Shown here one piece after another: positions 8,448 through 17,146 of a stretch of DNA of 45,018 bases. The notes beneath the pieces are model-generated. The model was not told the origin of the DNA, searched no databases, and saw only the letters and a program-made list of their open reading frames with translations. Both the position numbers and the translations under genes were made by a program. Source of the DNA: an uncultured Shewanella sp. Lineage in GTDB: Bacteria > Pseudomonadota > Gammaproteobacteria > Enterobacterales > Shewanellaceae. Within the stretch, counting starts at the first letter, position 1; the number at the start of each line of letters is the position of its first letter. The stretch is taken from the NCBI RefSeq assembly GCF_947495455.1, contig NZ_CANLZC010000040.1, positions 1 through 45,018 on the forward strand, given 5' to 3'.

Positions 8448-9066
8448 GATGTTGTTCTCCCAATTGCTGCTTGAGTTTGGAAAGTGCAAGCCTGAGGCGA
8501 GATTTTACGGTTCCTAGCGGCACATTCAGTCGCTTCGCCAGTTGCTCTTGCGAGAGTTCGTCATAATAAATGCCTTTGACCACCTCTTGTTGAGCTGGGG
8601 GGAGGGTATCAATGCAATTGAGTAATTGTTTGTCTTGTAAGTGATCGCTAAAGTTGTGATGCTGCGTTGTTGATTCACCTATATCTTCTAATGGCCAAAT
8701 ATTATTTGAAAAAATGTGCTCAGATTGCGTTTTCATTTTGCGCAGCATGTCAAAGCTGGTGTTGCGCATGATGGTAAATACCCAAGTGGTGGCAGCCCCT
8801 TTGCTTTGTTGGTATAAGTGGGCTTTTTTCCAAACATTCGTCATGGTTTCTTGAATGAGCTCATTGGCCATGGCATCACTGTTGAGCTTGCTAATGCCAA
8901 ATTGTTTTATTTTTGGTGCAAAAAACTGAAAAAGCAGAGTGAAAGCGTGCTTATCTTTGTTGTCTGCGACCGCACGAAGGCAACGACTTAGCTCCACAGT
9001 CTGGGAAGCATGAAGTGGAATATGATACTCCTTATCCTGTTCGTATTTCTGTATGCCTACCTGCAT
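8440..9066 (-). CDS. rpoE: ECF sigma factor, RpoE/ChrR (ECF11) type
   Basis: This 208-residue ECF sigma factor has region 2 (FTLLFQFFAPKIKQF through TNVWKKAHLYQQ, with ELIQETMTNVW and AATTWVFTIMRNTSFDMLRK) and region 4 (LPPAQQEVVKGIYYDELSQE through LNVPLGTVKSRLRLALSKLK). A ChrR anti-sigma factor encoded immediately downstream with an 8-bp overlap assigns it to the singlet-oxygen sigma-E group rather than the RseA/RpoE envelope-stress group. It carries a longer N-terminal tail than usual (about 35 residues before region 2). The promoter at 9099-9126 matches this sigma class, so the operon should be autoregulated. Confidence 0.93.
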   Translation of the reverse strand: MQVGIQKYEQDKEYHIPLHASQTVELSRCLRAVADNKDKHAFTLLFQFFAPKIKQFGISKLNSDAMANELIQETMTNVWKKAHLYQQSKGAATTWVFTIMRNTSFDMLRKMKTQSEHIFSNNIWPLEDIGESTTQHHNFSDHLQDKQLLNCIDTLPPAQQEVVKGIYYDELSQEQLAKRLNVPLGTVKSRLRLALSKLKQQLGEQHHD

Positions 9067-9098
9067 TTTAGACCAACTCTTTGATGTGTTTATACTCC

Positions 9099-9126
9099 AA
9101 TACGGTTGAATTTGAAATAAGGATCA
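9099..9126 (-). promoter_or_regulatory. Predicted sigma-E/ChrR-type promoter of the photooxidative operon
   Basis: On the minus strand TGATCC (9126-9121) is followed by a 16-base spacer and CGTATT (9104-9099). This reproduces the bipartite TGATCC/CGTA pattern established for sigma-E/ChrR promoters. Transcription would start near 9092, about 25 bases before the ATG of the sigma gene. No second copy with both halves was found in the window. Confidence 0.8.
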
Positions 9127-9177
9127 CTTTAATGTCGTTATTGTTATTATTTTTCTCTACCACGAGGTGATGACTTT

Positions 9178-9211
9178 TTAGCTGACAACAAAAGTTAGTC
9201 GACAACAAAAG
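9178..9211. repeat. Two tandem 17-bp direct repeats in a divergent promoter region
   Basis: TTAGCTGACAACAAAAG (9178-9194) is immediately followed by TTAGTCGACAACAAAAG (9195-9211), identical at 15 of 17 positions. They lie between the sigma-E operon promoter and the DUF4212-symporter pair. The rest of the 343-bp non-coding stretch 9067-9409 is AT-rich and shows nothing else beyond the predicted promoter. The spacing suggests an operator for a regulator binding one DNA face, but no regulator is identified. Confidence 0.4.
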
Positions 9212-9412
9212 CGATTGCGGTGCGGCTTATGTTTTAGTCTAAATGGGGGATGTTGCTTTTAAGTATTTATTGGTACTGTTTTTTTATTAGGAATAAAGCC
9301 TCAATAATAGGAAAAGCCTATTCATGTTTAGTGCTATAAATTATCGACTGAGTATTTTTGCCATGATCCGTGCCATGATGCTTGATGTGCGTGCATGTTC
9401 CGGCGGTGAGTG

Positions 9413-9709
9413 ATGAGTATGGCAGCTTCTCAATCAAAACAATATTGGCAGGCGAATGTTCGCTTGGTGTTGAGTTTACTGTCTATTTGGGCTTTTGTGT
9501 CTTTTGGTTGTGGCATCTTGTGGGTGGATATTCTCAATCAAGTGACTTTTTTTGGTTTTAAACTGGGATTTTGGTTTGCCCATCAAGGCAGTATTTATGT
9601 GTTTGTCGTGCTTATCTTTATCTATGTTCGGCAAATGAATCGGCTTGATAAGCGCTATGAAGTACAAGAAAATGAAAGTGATTCATCAAATCATGGAGAT
9701 GCACAATAA
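9413..9709 (+). CDS. DUF4212 small membrane subunit of a sodium:solute symporter
   Basis: The roughly 98-residue protein has two membrane helices (about residues 18-45 and 52-75) and matches the DUF4212 pattern: YWQANVRLVLSLLSIWAF, then GFKLGFWFAHQGSIYVFVVL, then IYVRQMNRLDKRY. DUF4212 proteins are encoded directly before VC_2705-type sodium:solute symporters, as here, where the TAA stop shares one base with the symporter ATG. A GGTGAG sequence sits just before the ATG at 9413; another ATG at 9419 is possible. Its role is probably assembly or partnering of the transporter. Confidence 0.88.
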   Translation: MSMAASQSKQYWQANVRLVLSLLSIWAFVSFGCGILWVDILNQVTFFGFKLGFWFAHQGSIYVFVVLIFIYVRQMNRLDKRYEVQENESDSSNHGDAQ

Positions 9710-11394
9710 TGGATGTGCAAATGCTCACTTTTATGATGATTGGCGCCAGTTTCGTTTTGTATATTGTCATAGCCCTATGGAGCCGAGCAGGTTCAACGAA
9801 AGAATTTTATATTGCTGGCGGTGGTGTACATCCTATAGCCAATGGTATGGCTACGGCGGCAGATTGGATGTCGGCGGCATCTTTTATTTCCATGGCGGGT
9901 CTCATTTCATTTATGGGATACGATGGCGGTGTATTTTTAATGGGCTGGACTGGCGGCTATGTGCTGTTAGCACTGTGTCTTGCGCCTTATCTGCGTAAAT
10001 TTGGCAAGTTTACCGTGCCTGATTTTATTGGCGATCGTTATTATTCTCAAGCGGCTCGAACGGTTGCCGTGATCTGCACCATTTTTATTTCTTTTACTTA
10101 TGTTGCAGGGCAAATGCGTGGTGTGGGGGTGGTGTTTTCACGTTTTTTAGAAGTGAATATTGTGATTGGTGTCTTGATTGGCATGGCAGTGGTCTTCTTT
10201 TATGCCGTATTAGGGGGAATGAAAGGGATCACTTATACCCAAGTCGCCCAATATTGTGTATTAATTTTCGCGTATTTAGTCCCTGCTATTTTTATCTCAG
10301 TCATGATGACAGGTCATGTTATTCCTCAGTTTGGTTTTGGGGCGACAATGCATGATGGTTCAGAGATGTATTTATTGCATAAACTCGATGCCTTATCCCA
10401 TGAACTGGGTTTTTCCGCTTATACTCAGGGTGATAAGAGTAAACTCGATGTGTTATTTATCACCTGTGCATTGATGGTCGGAACGGCGGGTTTACCTCAT
10501 GTTATCGTGCGTTTTTTTACTGTTCCTCAAGTTAAGGATGCCAGAAAATCAGCAGGTTGGGCATTGTTCTTTATTGCGTTACTCTATACCACAGCGCCAT
10601 CAATTGCGGCTTTTGCACGTGTGAATATGATTAGCACTATTAACGGTGAGAATAATCAAGGGGTCTTGCATGACAATGCGCCAGATTGGATAAAAAACTG
10701 GGAGAAAACCGGATTAATTCAATGGCAGGATAACAATAGTGATGGGCGCATGTATTATTCAGGTGATGCTCGCAACGAGATGATCATCGATCGTGATATC
10801 ATGGTATTAGCTAACCCTGAGATCGCCAATCTGCCTAATTGGGTGATTGCGCTGGTGGCGGCTGGAGGGATTGCAGCGGCGCTGTCCACATCGGCGGGCC
10901 TGTTACTGGTGATTTCATCGGCGATTTCCCATGATTTATGTAAGCGCAACCTCATGCCCAATATTACTGAAAAACAAGAATTATTATTTGCGCGTGTGGC
11001 GGCTGGTATCGCGATTGGTGTGGCAGGATATTTAGGTGTTCATCCACCGGATTATGTGGCGTCGGTGGTGGCATTTGCTTTTGGGCTTGCCGCATCATCA
11101 TTTTTTCCTGCGATTATTATGGGTATTTTTTATAAGGCCATGAACCGTGAAGGGGCGGTAAGTGGTATGCTTTGTGGAATAGGTTTTACGGCCTCATATA
11201 TTATTTATTTTAAATTTATCGCGGCGCCAGGTATGAATGTGCCTGAAAATTGGTGGTTTGGTATTTCACCTGAAGGCATTGGTACCTTAGGAATGCTTAT
11301 TAATTTTATTGTGGCCTTTATTGTGTGCAAATTAACACCTAAAACACCCGATAGCATAAAGGATTTAGTCGACTCCATTCGTCGCCCAGTTTAG
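9709..11394 (+). CDS. Sodium:solute symporter (SSS family, VC_2705 type)
   Basis: This 561-residue permease has about 13 membrane segments and belongs to the SSS family that includes acetate permease ActP. Signatures include the N-terminal STKEFYIAGGGVHPIANGMA, AADWMSAASFISMAGL with the sodium-site residues, and a late ALSTSAGLLLVISSAISHDL block. A large hydrophilic loop (about residues 305-360, rich in N and D) is typical of this subgroup. With DUF4212 it probably imports a small carboxylate such as acetate, pyruvate or propionate; the substrate cannot be fixed from sequence. GGAG lies ten bases before the ATG. A degenerate copy of its last 40 residues occurs at 13570-13687. Confidence 0.92.
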   Translation: MDVQMLTFMMIGASFVLYIVIALWSRAGSTKEFYIAGGGVHPIANGMATAADWMSAASFISMAGLISFMGYDGGVFLMGWTGGYVLLALCLAPYLRKFGKFTVPDFIGDRYYSQAARTVAVICTIFISFTYVAGQMRGVGVVFSRFLEVNIVIGVLIGMAVVFFYAVLGGMKGITYTQVAQYCVLIFAYLVPAIFISVMMTGHVIPQFGFGATMHDGSEMYLLHKLDALSHELGFSAYTQGDKSKLDVLFITCALMVGTAGLPHVIVRFFTVPQVKDARKSAGWALFFIALLYTTAPSIAAFARVNMISTINGENNQGVLHDNAPDWIKNWEKTGLIQWQDNNSDGRMYYSGDARNEMIIDRDIMVLANPEIANLPNWVIALVAAGGIAAALSTSAGLLLVISSAISHDLCKRNLMPNITEKQELLFARVAAGIAIGVAGYLGVHPPDYVASVVAFAFGLAASSFFPAIIMGIFYKAMNREGAVSGMLCGIGFTASYIIYFKFIAAPGMNVPENWWFGISPEGIGTLGMLINFIVAFIVCKLTPKTPDSIKDLVDSIRRPV

Positions 11395-11422
11395 GTGATA
11401 ATGATAAGTTTATGATATATGT

Positions 11423-12346
11423 TTAAATGTCCGTTAATTGTTTTACCAAGAAATCGACACAGAGTTGTATTTTGGGAATTTGATATTTGTTACGTTCATA
11501 AAGTAAAAAAATACCTATGTCACGATTGGGAGCGACTGTGAGGGGACTTTCGGTGGGGACTTCTATTAATGTTTTTGTTTTCAGGTGATCATAGAGGCTC
11601 CAATTTGGAATTAAAGCGAGGCCGCGATGGTTTAATAAGGCCGTTGCCAAGGCTTTGGCGTTGTTACTGATTAAAGAGGGGGATAGGGTTAACGTTTCCC
11701 ATTGGGGCTTATCGGAATGTTTATTATTTAAATAGTGCCAGTCGATGAGACCATTTGGTCCTCTATATTGTAGGGTAGATGCCGTTTGTATACTTGCTGC
11801 TGTTAATGGGAGTGGTTGACCTAGCCTTTCGATGTATTGTGGGGTTGCAACCAAGATAAATTGATTACTTGATAATCGTTTTGCTATCACATGTTCATCT
11901 GGCGCATAGCCCCCTCGAATGGCAATATCTATAGGGTCTTTGCCTAAACTGATAATGTCATCACTATAATGTAAGTCGAAAATAATATTCGGGTATCGTT
12001 GTGAAAATTGCTCCAGAAGAGGGGGCAATTTTTGCTCTCCATATGAAGGCATACAACTGATTCTGATCAACCCACTGGGTGCATCATGTTGTTGGCTGAT
12101 CAGTTCATCTGCTTGATCCAATTGTGCCATCCCTTTGCTTATCAGAGTGTAATATAACTTGCCCAGCTCGGTAACTTCAACTTGGCGAGTACTTCTTTGT
12201 AAGAGTGTGACGCCAAGTGAGGCCTCAAGATCGCGAATACGGCGAGAAATGGAAGATGCGGGAACGTGGAACTCTTGTGCAACTGCTGTAAAACTATCAA
12301 GTTCTGCAACGCGTTTAAAATAACGTAATGCTCTAATTTTATCCAT
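11423..12346 (-). CDS. LysR family transcriptional regulator
   Basis: The 307-residue protein has an N-terminal winged helix-turn-helix (MDKIRALRYFKRVAELDSF, then AQEFHVPASSISRRIRDLEA) and a C-terminal LysR-substrate domain from about residue 90, ending in the FLLYERNKYQIPKIQLCVDF block of the CrgA/DmlR-like subgroup. It is transcribed away from the adjacent MDR oxidoreductase (152-bp shared upstream region, 12347-12498), the usual arrangement for a LysR activator and its target. It converges on the symporter with only 28 bp between the ends and no visible terminator there. Confidence 0.92.
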   Translation of the reverse strand: MDKIRALRYFKRVAELDSFTAVAQEFHVPASSISRRIRDLEASLGVTLLQRSTRQVEVTELGKLYYTLISKGMAQLDQADELISQQHDAPSGLIRISCMPSYGEQKLPPLLEQFSQRYPNIIFDLHYSDDIISLGKDPIDIAIRGGYAPDEHVIAKRLSSNQFILVATPQYIERLGQPLPLTAASIQTASTLQYRGPNGLIDWHYLNNKHSDKPQWETLTLSPSLISNNAKALATALLNHRGLALIPNWSLYDHLKTKTLIEVPTESPLTVAPNRDIGIFLLYERNKYQIPKIQLCVDFLVKQLTDI

Positions 12347-12498
12347 TATTGGCTCTAAAAGATGCTGTTATGGGTCAAAAACCGCTTTATTATTGCTTAA
12401 AAGACAAAAGCTTTCTACTGCTTTGGGACTGTTTCCAATGGCCATGAATAAGTAGCATTGGCTTTAACAAGTCAATTGTCAAAATAAGTGGAATAATA

Positions 12499-13509
12499 AT
12501 GAAAGCATTAAGAATGACCCAATACGGTGATATTGAAACCAGTCTAGCATTTCAGGAAATGGCGATCCCGCAGCCTGCGGATAACGAAATTTTGGTGAAA
12601 GTGCATGCGGCGAGTATTAACCCTATTGATAGTAAAATATTACGAGGTGATTTTAAAGCGCTAAAAAAGATTGAGTTCCCTGCAGGTATTGGACGGGATG
12701 TGAGTGGAGAAGTGATCGGGGTAGGGATTAAGGTAACAGAATATCAAATAGGCGATGACATTTTTGCACGTGTGAGTGAGGAGCATGTGGGCACGCTTGC
12801 CGAATTTATGCTCATTGATGCTGCCCATGTGGCTAAAAAACCGCAAAATTTGTCTTATCAAGAGGCTGCGAGTATTCCTTTAGTGGGATTGACCTCTTAT
12901 CAAGCAATGCTTCAAATTGGTATGTTGAAGCAAGGTGAGAAAGTACTTATTCATGCAGGCTCTGGTGGCATTGGTTCGATGGCGATTCAATTAGCGAAAT
13001 CAGTGGGGGCCTATGTGATCACGACGACGAGTACGGCTAATGTGCCTTGGGTGAAAGCCTTGGGAGCAGATCGTGTTATTGATTATAAAAAAACGGATTA
13101 TTTGGATCTGCTGACAGGTATTGACCTTGTTTACGATACGCTTGGTGGTCAATACACTTTGGATGCATTTAAGGTGATAAAGTTAGGAGGACGTGTGGTG
13201 TCTATTGCTGGAGAGTTAGATCCTCAAACAACGAAAATGCTTGGGCTTAATTGGGTTATTCGAACCTTGCTTGGTTTTAAGTCACGGATGATTATGAAAG
13301 CCGCGAAAAAGAAGTCCGCGTTATATCGCATGGTATTGATGCAGGCAAATGGTGAACAGCTCAAAGAACTTAAAGCATTATACCAAGATAATGTTATTCA
13401 ACCTGTTATTGATAAACATTATGCTTTTAAAGACAGTAAAAGCGCTTTGTCTTATTTAAATTCAGGGCGAGCTAAGGGAAAGGTAGTGATTTCATTATTG
13501 AATGATTAA
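12499..13509 (+). CDS. NADP-dependent quinone oxidoreductase-like MDR protein
   Basis: The 336-residue protein is a medium-chain dehydrogenase/reductase of the zinc-independent quinone-oxidoreductase branch. It has an N-terminal GroES-like domain (VHAASINPIDSKILRG, FPAGIGRDVSGEVIGVG) and a nucleotide-binding domain with VLIHAGSGGIGSMAIQLAKS (GxGGxGxxA-type). It lacks the catalytic and structural zinc cysteines. Such enzymes reduce quinones or enone electrophiles using NADPH. A weak AGTGG site precedes the ATG. The divergent LysR gene probably controls it in response to an electrophile. Confidence 0.9.
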   Translation: MKALRMTQYGDIETSLAFQEMAIPQPADNEILVKVHAASINPIDSKILRGDFKALKKIEFPAGIGRDVSGEVIGVGIKVTEYQIGDDIFARVSEEHVGTLAEFMLIDAAHVAKKPQNLSYQEAASIPLVGLTSYQAMLQIGMLKQGEKVLIHAGSGGIGSMAIQLAKSVGAYVITTTSTANVPWVKALGADRVIDYKKTDYLDLLTGIDLVYDTLGGQYTLDAFKVIKLGGRVVSIAGELDPQTTKMLGLNWVIRTLLGFKSRMIMKAAKKKSALYRMVLMQANGEQLKELKALYQDNVIQPVIDKHYAFKDSKSALSYLNSGRAKGKVVISLLND

Positions 13510-13569
13510 AACCAGTAGATCATTATGCTCTAATGCTGGGGTGAATATACACAAAAACGGGGTGAATAT

Positions 13570-13687
13570 GGTATTAGAAGGCATTGGCACTGCTGGCATG
13601 CTCATTCATTTTGTTGTGGTTTTTGTTTGCAGATTTACGCTTGGAACTTACGATAGAGTAAAGGGTTTAGTTGACTCCATTTGTTGA
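13570..13687 (+). pseudogene. Decayed C-terminal fragment of a sodium:solute symporter
   Basis: In frame this stretch reads LEGIGTAGMLIHFVVVFVC then RFTLGTYDRVKGLVDSIC. It aligns with the true symporter C-terminus at 11265-11394 (PEGIGTLGMLINFIVAFIV then CKLTPKTPDSIKDLVDSI), one codon shorter. DNA identity by eye is roughly 75%, with an identical GACTCCATT near the stop. Nothing upstream of it resembles the rest of a symporter; the MDR gene ends only about 60 bp earlier. It is best read as the relic of a duplicated symporter 3' end. The open frame from 13502 overlaps the MDR gene and is unlikely to be expressed. Confidence 0.75.
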
Positions 13688-13697
13688 GCATGTGAGT

Positions 13698-13929
13698 TAA
13701 CCTGAACTCGGGATAAGCAGCGCCGCTTAATAGCGCTATTTTTGCCCCTATCTGTGTTGTGCTTTCTACTAATAGCCTGCTATTAGATACGAAATCTCGC
13801 CTTGATATCGACAAAAATTGCAGTATTAAGCCAATTTCGAAAATAGAGGATAACCCAATTTAATTTAATTTGTTGATATTAAAAGAATTCCATAATATTG
13901 TTGACACTCATTATCCTGAGTTCAGGTTA
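13698..13929. mobile_element. Possible MITE or insertion-sequence relic bounded by 19-bp inverted repeats
   Basis: TAACCTGAACTCGGGATAA at 13698-13716 and TTATCCTGAGTTCAGGTTA at 13911-13929 are inverted repeats matching at 18 of 19 positions, 232 bp apart outer edge to outer edge. AGTTAA-like sequence touches both outer ends, so a short target duplication is possible but not certain. The interior has no open frame. It starts 10 bp after the decayed symporter fragment. The remaining bases of the 353-bp non-coding stretch up to 14040 contain a possible TATAAT (14004-14009) for the exporter operon. Confidence 0.45.
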
Positions 13930-14040
13930 GTTAATGTCATCAATGATTTTTGATGGATTACATCTTTTGTACTAGCTAATAAGTGCGATAGTTGAATATC
14001 GACTATAATCAGTATTAATGGTGCGAAGTAAGGTATTGCA

Positions 14041-15771
14041 ATGGAGTGCAATAAGATGCAAGAGACATGGAAAAGCATTATTTTACGATTGAAATATGAA
14101 CTTAAGTATGTCGCCATTTTTAGTTTTTTTATTAATCTTCTAATGTTGGCTTTGCCACTTTATAGTTTACAACTCTTTGGCAGAGTATTAGCCAGTTCAA
14201 GTATCGATACTTTATTAAATCTTACCTACTTAGTCATTTTTCTTTTAGTGACACAAACTTGCTTGGATTTTTTTCGTAATAAATTGATGCAGCAAAGTGG
14301 CTTGAAACTTGAAATGAGTTTGAGTTTACCTTTGGTGAGTCAAGCGATTAAAGATTCTGCAAAAGGAGGAGGAATTAATAAGCAAAGCTTACTGGATGTT
14401 CGCGAAGTCAAAAGCGTGTTATTGACGCCTTCGACAAGTGCTATTTTTGATTTACCTTGGGTTGTGGTGTTTATTTTAGTGTTATATATGCTTCACCCTC
14501 TTTTAGGTATTACGGCTACAGTGGGCGCCATAGCCTTATCCTTGCTCGCTTATGGTGTAAAGAAAGCTGCACTATTGACCGATAATGAGGCATCACAAGC
14601 CGTTATTGCTAGTGGTATGCAAATTAATGATATTTTAAGACATTCTAGTTCATTACAAGCTATGGGAATGGCATCTAATGTGGCTAAGCACTGGGGAAAA
14701 AGTCATAAACATTTACTTTTTCTGCAATGGTTGGTGGCGGATAAAGTTAGCATGATGCTAGTGCTAACTCGATTAGTGAGAACGTTACTTCAAGTGGCTG
14801 TTATTGGTATTGGAGTCGGGTTGGTGTTATCGCAACAACTGGGTGCAGGTGAAATCATTGCAGCGTCTATTATTTTAGGCAGAGCGCTGGCCCCTATCGA
14901 ACAAGCGGTTGGTAGTTGGAAAAATTGGGAGTCTGCTTGGAATGCTTATCAAAGTTTATTAGTTTCTATAGCAAGAGAACCTGAAGTGGCCAAAACGACA
15001 TTGCCCGCCCCGAAAGGGGAGTTTCATCTCGATAAAGTGATATACCGCACCTCTATTCAACAAGCACCGATATTACAGAATATCAGTTTTAAACTGCAAG
15101 CAGGTTTATCTTTGGCCATTATTGGTCCAAGTGGTTCGGGTAAATCGACATTAGTGAAGTTATTAATGGGGATCATTCAGCCAACGGCGGGTAAAGTTAA
15201 ATTAGATGGCGCCTGTATCAGTCAATGGAATGCTCAAGAATTAGGGCATTATATTGGGTTTGTCTCTCAAGATGTTGAAATCCTTGCAGGCACAGTGGCA
15301 CAAAATATTTGCCGATTTTCTGATGCAAAGCCTGATGACATTATTAATGCGGCAAAGCAGGCTTGTATTCATGAATTGATTATTGCACTACCCGAAGGAT
15401 ATGAGACCTTACTGGGGGAAAATGGTGTGCAAATCAGTGGTGGTCAAAAACAGCGTTTAGCATTGGCAAGAGCGCTTTTTTCTAAGCCTAAAGTTCTTAT
15501 TTTAGATGAACCTAATTCCAATTTAGATCCTGAGGGTGAAGTGGCATTGGCTATTGTACTACTGAACTGTAAAGAAAATAACATCACAGTCATCATGATA
15601 AGTCACCGTGCCGGATTCTTAAGGCAAATGGATTGGGTGGTGTGTTTACGTGATGGCCGCATAGAGAAAGCGGGCCCCAAAGAAAAATTTATTTCAGATA
15701 TTCAAGAGATCAGTCAGCAAACGAATCAAAGCGTCGAAGCAGTGGATAAGCCTAAAGCATTGAAGCAGTAA
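14041..15771 (+). CDS. Type I secretion system ABC exporter (permease/ATPase)
   Basis: The 576-residue protein has an N-terminal transmembrane domain (about residues 20-300, six helices) and a C-terminal ATPase. Visible motifs are Walker A GPSGSGKST, the Q-loop in FVSQDVE, the signature ISGGQKQRLALARAL, Walker B KVLILDEPNSNLD and the H-loop IMISHRAG. The short N-terminus without a C39-like domain matches PrtD/HasD/LapB-type exporters of RTX proteins. Start at the first ATG, preceded by AAGG at suitable spacing. It is followed after 10 bp by the membrane-fusion gene and then the RTX substrate. The outer-membrane TolC partner must be encoded elsewhere. Confidence 0.93.
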   Translation: MECNKMQETWKSIILRLKYELKYVAIFSFFINLLMLALPLYSLQLFGRVLASSSIDTLLNLTYLVIFLLVTQTCLDFFRNKLMQQSGLKLEMSLSLPLVSQAIKDSAKGGGINKQSLLDVREVKSVLLTPSTSAIFDLPWVVVFILVLYMLHPLLGITATVGAIALSLLAYGVKKAALLTDNEASQAVIASGMQINDILRHSSSLQAMGMASNVAKHWGKSHKHLLFLQWLVADKVSMMLVLTRLVRTLLQVAVIGIGVGLVLSQQLGAGEIIAASIILGRALAPIEQAVGSWKNWESAWNAYQSLLVSIAREPEVAKTTLPAPKGEFHLDKVIYRTSIQQAPILQNISFKLQAGLSLAIIGPSGSGKSTLVKLLMGIIQPTAGKVKLDGACISQWNAQELGHYIGFVSQDVEILAGTVAQNICRFSDAKPDDIINAAKQACIHELIIALPEGYETLLGENGVQISGGQKQRLALARALFSKPKVLILDEPNSNLDPEGEVALAIVLLNCKENNITVIMISHRAGFLRQMDWVVCLRDGRIEKAGPKEKFISDIQEISQQTNQSVEAVDKPKALKQ

Positions 15772-15781
15772 GGAGTGTGCT

Positions 15782-17080
15782 ATGGATAGCAATATGGTCT
15801 TTAATACCAAGAGGCTCATCCAATTTGGGATCGGCATTATTATTTTTGCTATTGGTGGTTTTGTGTTGTGGGCTTCAATGGTCAAAGTCGATGCGGCCGC
15901 CGTCGCTTCAGGGACTCTAGTGGTTGAAAGTCAGAGAAAGAAAATTCAGCATCTCCATGGTGGACAAGTTAAACAGATTCTGGTGAAGGAAGGGCAAAAA
16001 GTGATAAAAGGTCAAGCCTTAATCGCCTTGGCCGATCATCAAGTCGAAGCTGATTTTCAGCGCGTGTTATTAAAAGTGCTCAATGCACAGGCTCAGATAG
16101 ACAGAGCTACCGCCTTATTAAAAGGGGAGCGTGAGCTTAACTTTTCTCCTTTACTGCTTGAACATGAACAAAGAATCGAGATAGTGCAGTTGATGGCGAT
16201 GCAATTGCTCATGTTTGAGAGGCAGCAATCTGATGATGAGCATGTTAAGCAGCAATTTGATTTTAAAAAAAGACAAATTAAGCATTCCCTTGATGGTATT
16301 GCTCTTGAAATAAAGTCGATTCAGCAACAGTTGGCCTTGGTGAGAGAAGAAGTGCATATGAATGAAGTCCTGCTTGCCGATGGTTATGTTTCAAAATCTC
16401 GCCATTTATCCATTCAGCGAACCCAAGCTAGCATCGAAGCCACTTTGATCCAGCTTGAGTCCAAGCAAGCTGTCACTCAAGCCCAATTAGGTGAATTAGA
16501 GCAAGGTTATAATAGCCACTTTGCTAAATCTCAACAAAGGCTTGCAGATCATATTCAAAAGCAGAGACAGCTTAGAGATGAAGCGGCGCAGTTGTTAACT
16601 GCACATACTGAAACAAGGCAAGACATTAATATACATGCAGAACATAGTGGTACTGTTGTTGCCATGGAAGTGCATGCCATTGGAGAGGTGGTTTCTCCTG
16701 GGCAAGTGGTGATGGAATTGGTACCAGATTCTGATGCGATTATTGTCGAAGCTTACGTCAAACCAGAAGATATTGATGTGGTTTATGCTGGGTTACCCGC
16801 TCAAGTGAGATTAACCGCTTATGATGGTAGACATGTTGCGCCCATTGAGGGAGAAATTATTCATGTATCTGCCGATCGTTTCTTTGCCACTAATATGAAA
16901 GACACGGATGGTTATTTAGTCAAAGTGAAGTTAAGTGGAAGGGGTTTGCAGAACAAAGCCATTAAGCTTTATCCCGGAATGTCTGCCGATGTCTATATAG
17001 TGCTCGCCCCTAGAACTTTACTTGATTATCTTGTTTCACCTTTTACTCATTCATTTAATTCAGCCTTTAGAGAAAGTTAG
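15782..17080 (+). CDS. HlyD family membrane-fusion protein of type I secretion
   Basis: The 432-residue adaptor has a single N-terminal membrane helix (residues about 10-35), a biotinyl-lipoyl half-motif (VVESQRKKIQHLHGGQVKQI), and a long coiled-coil hairpin (about residues 90-280, rich in Q, E and L). The second lipoyl half follows (HAEHSGTVVAMEVHAIGEVV), then the C-terminal beta-barrel ending in YPGMSADVYIVLAPRTLLDY, typical of the HlyD/PrtE group. AAGGAG ends nine bases before the ATG. It bridges the ABC exporter to a TolC-type outer-membrane channel. Confidence 0.93.
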   Translation: MDSNMVFNTKRLIQFGIGIIIFAIGGFVLWASMVKVDAAAVASGTLVVESQRKKIQHLHGGQVKQILVKEGQKVIKGQALIALADHQVEADFQRVLLKVLNAQAQIDRATALLKGERELNFSPLLLEHEQRIEIVQLMAMQLLMFERQQSDDEHVKQQFDFKKRQIKHSLDGIALEIKSIQQQLALVREEVHMNEVLLADGYVSKSRHLSIQRTQASIEATLIQLESKQAVTQAQLGELEQGYNSHFAKSQQRLADHIQKQRQLRDEAAQLLTAHTETRQDINIHAEHSGTVVAMEVHAIGEVVSPGQVVMELVPDSDAIIVEAYVKPEDIDVVYAGLPAQVRLTAYDGRHVAPIEGEIIHVSADRFFATNMKDTDGYLVKVKLSGRGLQNKAIKLYPGMSADVYIVLAPRTLLDYLVSPFTHSFNSAFRES

Positions 17081-17146
17081 CCTCACTGAAGACACAAATA
17101 TTCAGTCATGTAGTTGAGTCATCATTTAGGTTAAAAGGAGCTTACC

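Noticed and set aside
9364..9386. A second TGATCC, on the plus strand before the DUF4212 gene, as a sigma-E promoter
   Set aside because: No CGTA-like -10 half lies 15-17 bases downstream, so only one half-site is present.
13502..13569. N-terminal part of the 61-codon frame that contains the symporter relic
   Set aside because: It overlaps the MDR gene end, has no similarity to a symporter and no ribosome site; only the C-terminal part is meaningful.
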